From: Yinghuangia sp035454725
GTDB lineage: Bacteria > Actinomycetota > Actinomycetes > Streptomycetales > Streptomycetaceae
NCBI RefSeq assembly: GCF_051388935.1
Contig: NZ_JBPKBI010000003.1
Coordinates: 522,522-586,521, forward strand
Direction: 5' to 3'
Length of the DNA stretch: 64,000 bases
Position 1 is the first letter of the stretch. The number at the start of each line of letters is the position of its first letter. The notes below the pieces were generated by a model. The model was not told where the DNA came from. It saw only the letters and a list, made by a program, of their open reading frames with translations, and did no database searches. Positions 61,775-64,000 of this stretch are shown one piece after another. A program made the position numbers and the translations under genes.

Positions 61775-63497
61775 GTGCCGGACGGTTTCGACAGGCGCCC
61801 CACCACCGGCGACCGACCGCCGGCGCAGAGAACGACCCCGCGGCGGTACGAAGACGCGGAATTCGACACCGAGCCGTACGACGACCCATACCAGGACGAC
61901 TACGCCGGCACCTTCGACGAGGACTCCGACGACGCCGGGGGCCGGGGGGGGGGGGGGGGGAGGCGNNNNNNNNNNNNNNNNNNNNNNNNNNNNNNNNNNN
62001 NNNNNNNNNNNNNNNNNNNNNNNNNNNNNNNNNNNNNNNNNNNNNNNNNNNNNNNNNNNNNNNNNNNNNNNNNNNNNNNNCGGGCCGGGCCCGGCCCGCC
62101 GGTTCGCCAACTGGCTTGGATTCGGGAACCCGTCCGGCACCGACGACGAGCCCGGCTTCTACGCGGGCCGCCCCGACGACGAAGACAACCTCTACAACAC
62201 CCCGGCGGCCGTGCCGCCACCGCCCGAGGAACCGCCGCCCCTTCCGCGCCAGACGGATCGCGACGCGGAACCGCCGGGCCTACCTGACGCCCCGAACACC
62301 GACGACGCGTCCGAAGCCACAGACCGCCCGCGCCGCACCCGCAACAGCAGCCCGTGGGAAGACATCATGCTCGGCTCCGGGCCACCGCCCGGAACATCGA
62401 TGTCGGACGCACTCCCCGCCGGAACGCTTCCGCCGATCGCCGCAGCGCCCCGCGACCGCGAGATCCGCGGCGGCGCGGTGTCCGACTGGCTCGACCCCAT
62501 GGACCCCGTCGATCCCCTCGACCCACGCGACCCGGACCCGCCCTCGGCCCCGGACCCGATCGCCGGCACGCCCGCGCCGAAGCTGACCAAGCAACTCCCC
62601 GACGACCACGGCGAAGACGAACAACCTGCGCCACCACCGGCGGAACAGGCCGACCAGGCAGCGCACTCCACACCCGACGGCCCCGAACCCCGGCGCATGC
62701 TCCGCCTGTTGCCCACCCCCGTCCTCGCCGACGGCGGCGGCATGGTCGTCGACGGCGGACGCGTCGGACGCCTCACCGTACGCGCCGCAGCGGTACGCGG
62801 CGGCCTGCACTCCGAGCAGGGGACTCCCCGGCAGAACTCCTTCGCGGTCGGTCCCGACCCCAGCGGTGCATGGACCATCACCATCGTCTGCGACGGTGTG
62901 GACGGCGTGTACGCCGCCGAACTGGCCGCCCAGGTGGCGATCCGCAGTACCTACCGGGCTGTCGCACGCATGGTCGTCTCCGGCCCCCACGAGGAGTGGG
63001 ACTGGACGAAGACGCTCGACACCGTGCGCACGGAGCTGCACACCCGCCTCACCGAAATCGGTTCGCGGGCCCGCGCGTTGGGCCGTCCGGCACCCGCAAC
63101 GCGCCTCGCGGTGCTTGTCACCTCGGCCGAGCCCCTGCACGACGACCGCGTGGACATGGCGGTGTTGGGCGACAGCACCGTCCTGCGTCTGTCCGAAGGC
63201 GGCTGGCGCGCTCCCCTGGGCGTCCGGGAGACCCCCGCGGACGCTCCGTCCCCCGCGCTCCCGGAACACGGAACCGAGCACGCACGCGTCTGCCGTACTA
63301 CCTGGCGGCCCAGCGACGCCCTCGTGGTCATGACCGGCGGCTATGCCGAAGCCCTCGGCGCCGGCTCAGGCGGCCTCGCCGCCCGTCTCGCCGACGACTG
63401 GCGGCGCCCGCCGGAACTGCTGCGCTTCCTCGGCGACGTTGCCGAAGGGAGCCACACCGACGACGGCGCCGTCGTGGCCCTGTGGCCCGAGCCGTAG
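61775..63497 (+). CDS. acidic protein with C-terminal PP2C-like domain, interrupted by gap
   Basis: GTG 61775 follows a good GGAG and begins PDGFDRRPTTGDRPPAQRTT. After the N gap the frame resumes (ANWLGFGNPSGTDDEPGFYA) in another register, because the gap length is arbitrary. The N-terminal 300 residues or so are Pro/Asp-rich and disordered (DPMDPVDPLDPRDPDPP). The last 240 are PP2C-like: RGGLHSEQGTPRQNSFAVGP, ITIVCDGVDGVYAAELAAQV, LGDSTVLRL, DALVVMTGGYAEALG, DDGAVVALW. The first metal motif D-G is kept (CDGVDG) but others are altered (TGGYAE for D-G-x-x-E), so activity is uncertain. Confidence 0.75.
61966..62080. other. assembly gap of 115 N
   Basis: N run inside the PP2C-like gene, preceded by a 17-base G homopolymer (61944-61960) coding for poly-Gly. 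The true length is unknown; the downstream frame only fits if the real gap differs from 115 modulo 3. Confidence 0.95.
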
Positions 63498-63513
63498 CCG
63501 GGGAGAACACAAG

Positions 63514-63554
63514 GCGGCGGGACGAGGCCTGGCACCAGGCCCTCGACCCGCCGC
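63514..63554. terminator. bidirectional hairpin between convergent genes
   Basis: GCGGCGGGACGAGGCCTGG from 63514 pairs with CCAGGCCCTCGACCCGCCGC ending at 63554, about 18 bp with one mismatch and one bulge. It lies between the PP2C-like stop (63497) and the stop of the small membrane protein (63575). Confidence 0.7.
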
Positions 63555-63574
63555 TTCCGGGTACGCAGGTTCTC

Positions 63575-63891
63575 TCAAGCGAACGCCAGCACAGCGCCGA
63601 CGACCACGGCGATCAGTACAACGACGATCACGCCGATCATCACCGGCGAGATCCCTCCGCTGCGGTGATGCTCGGCCGGCGCCGCCGCGTTGGCGCGCTC
63701 GCCCGCCACAAAAGCNCAGCGCCGACGACCACGGCGATCAGTACAACGACGATCACGCCGATCATCACCGGCGAGATCCCTCCGCTGCGGTGATGCTCGG
63801 CCGGCGCCGCCGCGTTGGCGCGCTCGCCCGCCACAAAAGCTTGGAACATCTGGGTGCTTGCGGCCGGGTCTTGCTCATTGTTTTCAGGCAT
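63575..63891 (-). CDS. small single-helix membrane protein, split by scaffold join
   Basis: Correct product 63 residues: MPENNEQDPAASTQMFQAFV, a polar middle with HHRSGG, and one helix at the end (VMIGVIVVVLIAVVVGAVLA). The coding sequence as assembled contains a 124-base duplicate and an N at 63716. Collapsing the duplicate joins the N-terminal part (63891-63717) to GTGCTGGCGTTCGCTTGA (63592-63575). No family known. ATG 63903 is an alternative start. It lies just downstream of the rRNA operon, same strand. Confidence 0.65.
63592..63840. repeat. 124-bp direct duplication around a single N (scaffold join)
   Basis: 63592-63715 and 63717-63840 are identical, separated by one N. As at 32848, this is two overlapping contig ends laid side by side, not a biological repeat. 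It falls inside a gene, and removing one copy restores the frame. Confidence 0.9.
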
Positions 63892-63935
63892 GCGCACGAC
63901 CATACCGCTCCGCGTCGAAACACGCTCCAACGCAA

Positions 63936-63967
63936 AAGAGGCTTCTCCCGAAAGGGAGAAGCCTCTT
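63936..63967 (-). terminator. rRNA operon terminator
   Basis: AAGAGGCTTCTCCC (63936-63949), loop GAAA, GGGAGAAGCCTCTT (63954-63967): 14 bp, perfect. Read on the minus strand it lies about 13 nt after the 5S 3' end and is followed by TTTTGCG, so it terminates the rRNA operon entering from the right. Confidence 0.9.
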
Positions 63968-63980
63968 CCACACAATAATT

Positions 63981-64000
63981 CCGGCGGCGTCCTACTCTCC
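63981..64000 (-). rRNA. rrf: 5S rRNA, 3' end only
   Basis: The complement of 63981-64000 reads GGAGAGTAGGACGCCGCCGG, the conserved 3' end of actinobacterial 5S rRNA (GAGAGTAGG-A-CGCCGCC). The window cuts the gene, so about 100 nt and the rest of the rRNA operon lie to the right. The exact 3' nucleotide is not determinable. Confidence 0.85.

Noticed and set aside
1..64000. CRISPR array, insertion sequence or integrase
   Set aside because: No regularly spaced repeats, no transposase or recombinase motifs, and no duplicate of the tRNA-Ser 3' end seen.

Overview
The DNA is very GC-rich, with the codon use, GTG/TTG starts and Shine-Dalgarno spacing of a Streptomyces-like actinomycete. Family evidence agrees: SCO6880-type secretion proteins, a WhiJ/AbaA/DUF397 regulatory cassette, SigB/F-type sigma factors, a tRNA-deaminase-associated protein and a TTG-started Cmx-like exporter. 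The window looks like a draft scaffold. It has a 115-base N gap, two single-N joins whose flanks duplicate each other, and three genes broken by apparent single-base shifts. The right edge enters the 3' end of a 5S rRNA gene.

Layout. 1-8051 (minus): a type IV secretion/conjugation-like operon with coupling ATPase, polytopic channel protein, VirB4-like ATPase, SCO6880-type protein, a bitopic protein, two tiny two-helix membrane proteins and a degenerate P-loop protein; most junctions are 4-nt stop/start overlaps. 8915-13176 (minus): four lipoproteins of two families in the order X-Y-Y-X, three of them with a conserved promoter and about 155-nt leader. 13.7-19.4 kb: a PucR-like regulator, a broken DUF4331 gene, a LOG/SLOG-like protein and two immunity-protein-like genes. 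19.4-26.1 kb: an exported proline-rich protein, a 1184-residue HelD-like helicase with extra C-terminal domains, and a WhiJ-like/DUF397/anti-sigma cassette. 26.1-36.5 kb: an accessory metabolic zone of redox enzymes, each beside or opposite a HxlR, MmyB-type or TetR regulator, with clear palindromic operators.

36957-49278 is the most unusual part. Three large paralogous proteins, translationally coupled, are followed by a predicted metallopeptidase with a VWA-like domain and a MoxR-like protein with two AAA modules. A fourth paralog faces them convergently across a bidirectional terminator. All four large proteins carry the same roughly 100-150 residue module twice, once internally and once at the very C-terminus, ending in a signature close to D-P-x-A-W...L-P-D-F-x-G-T-L-P-E-L-L. 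I read it as a six-gene system in which MoxR and VWA act on or with the repeat proteins. I do not recognise it as a described system.

49.5-64 kb is more chromosomal: a LytR_C-type protein, tRNA-Ser(CGA), tadA with its associated gene, upp, a PH-domain protein, a Dabb protein, two SigB/F-like sigma factors flanking a PAS/GAF/SpoIIE phosphatase, and a gap-interrupted PP2C-like protein. These end at an rRNA operon terminator and the 5S gene. The sigma factors and phosphatases suggest a partner-switching stress or development module.
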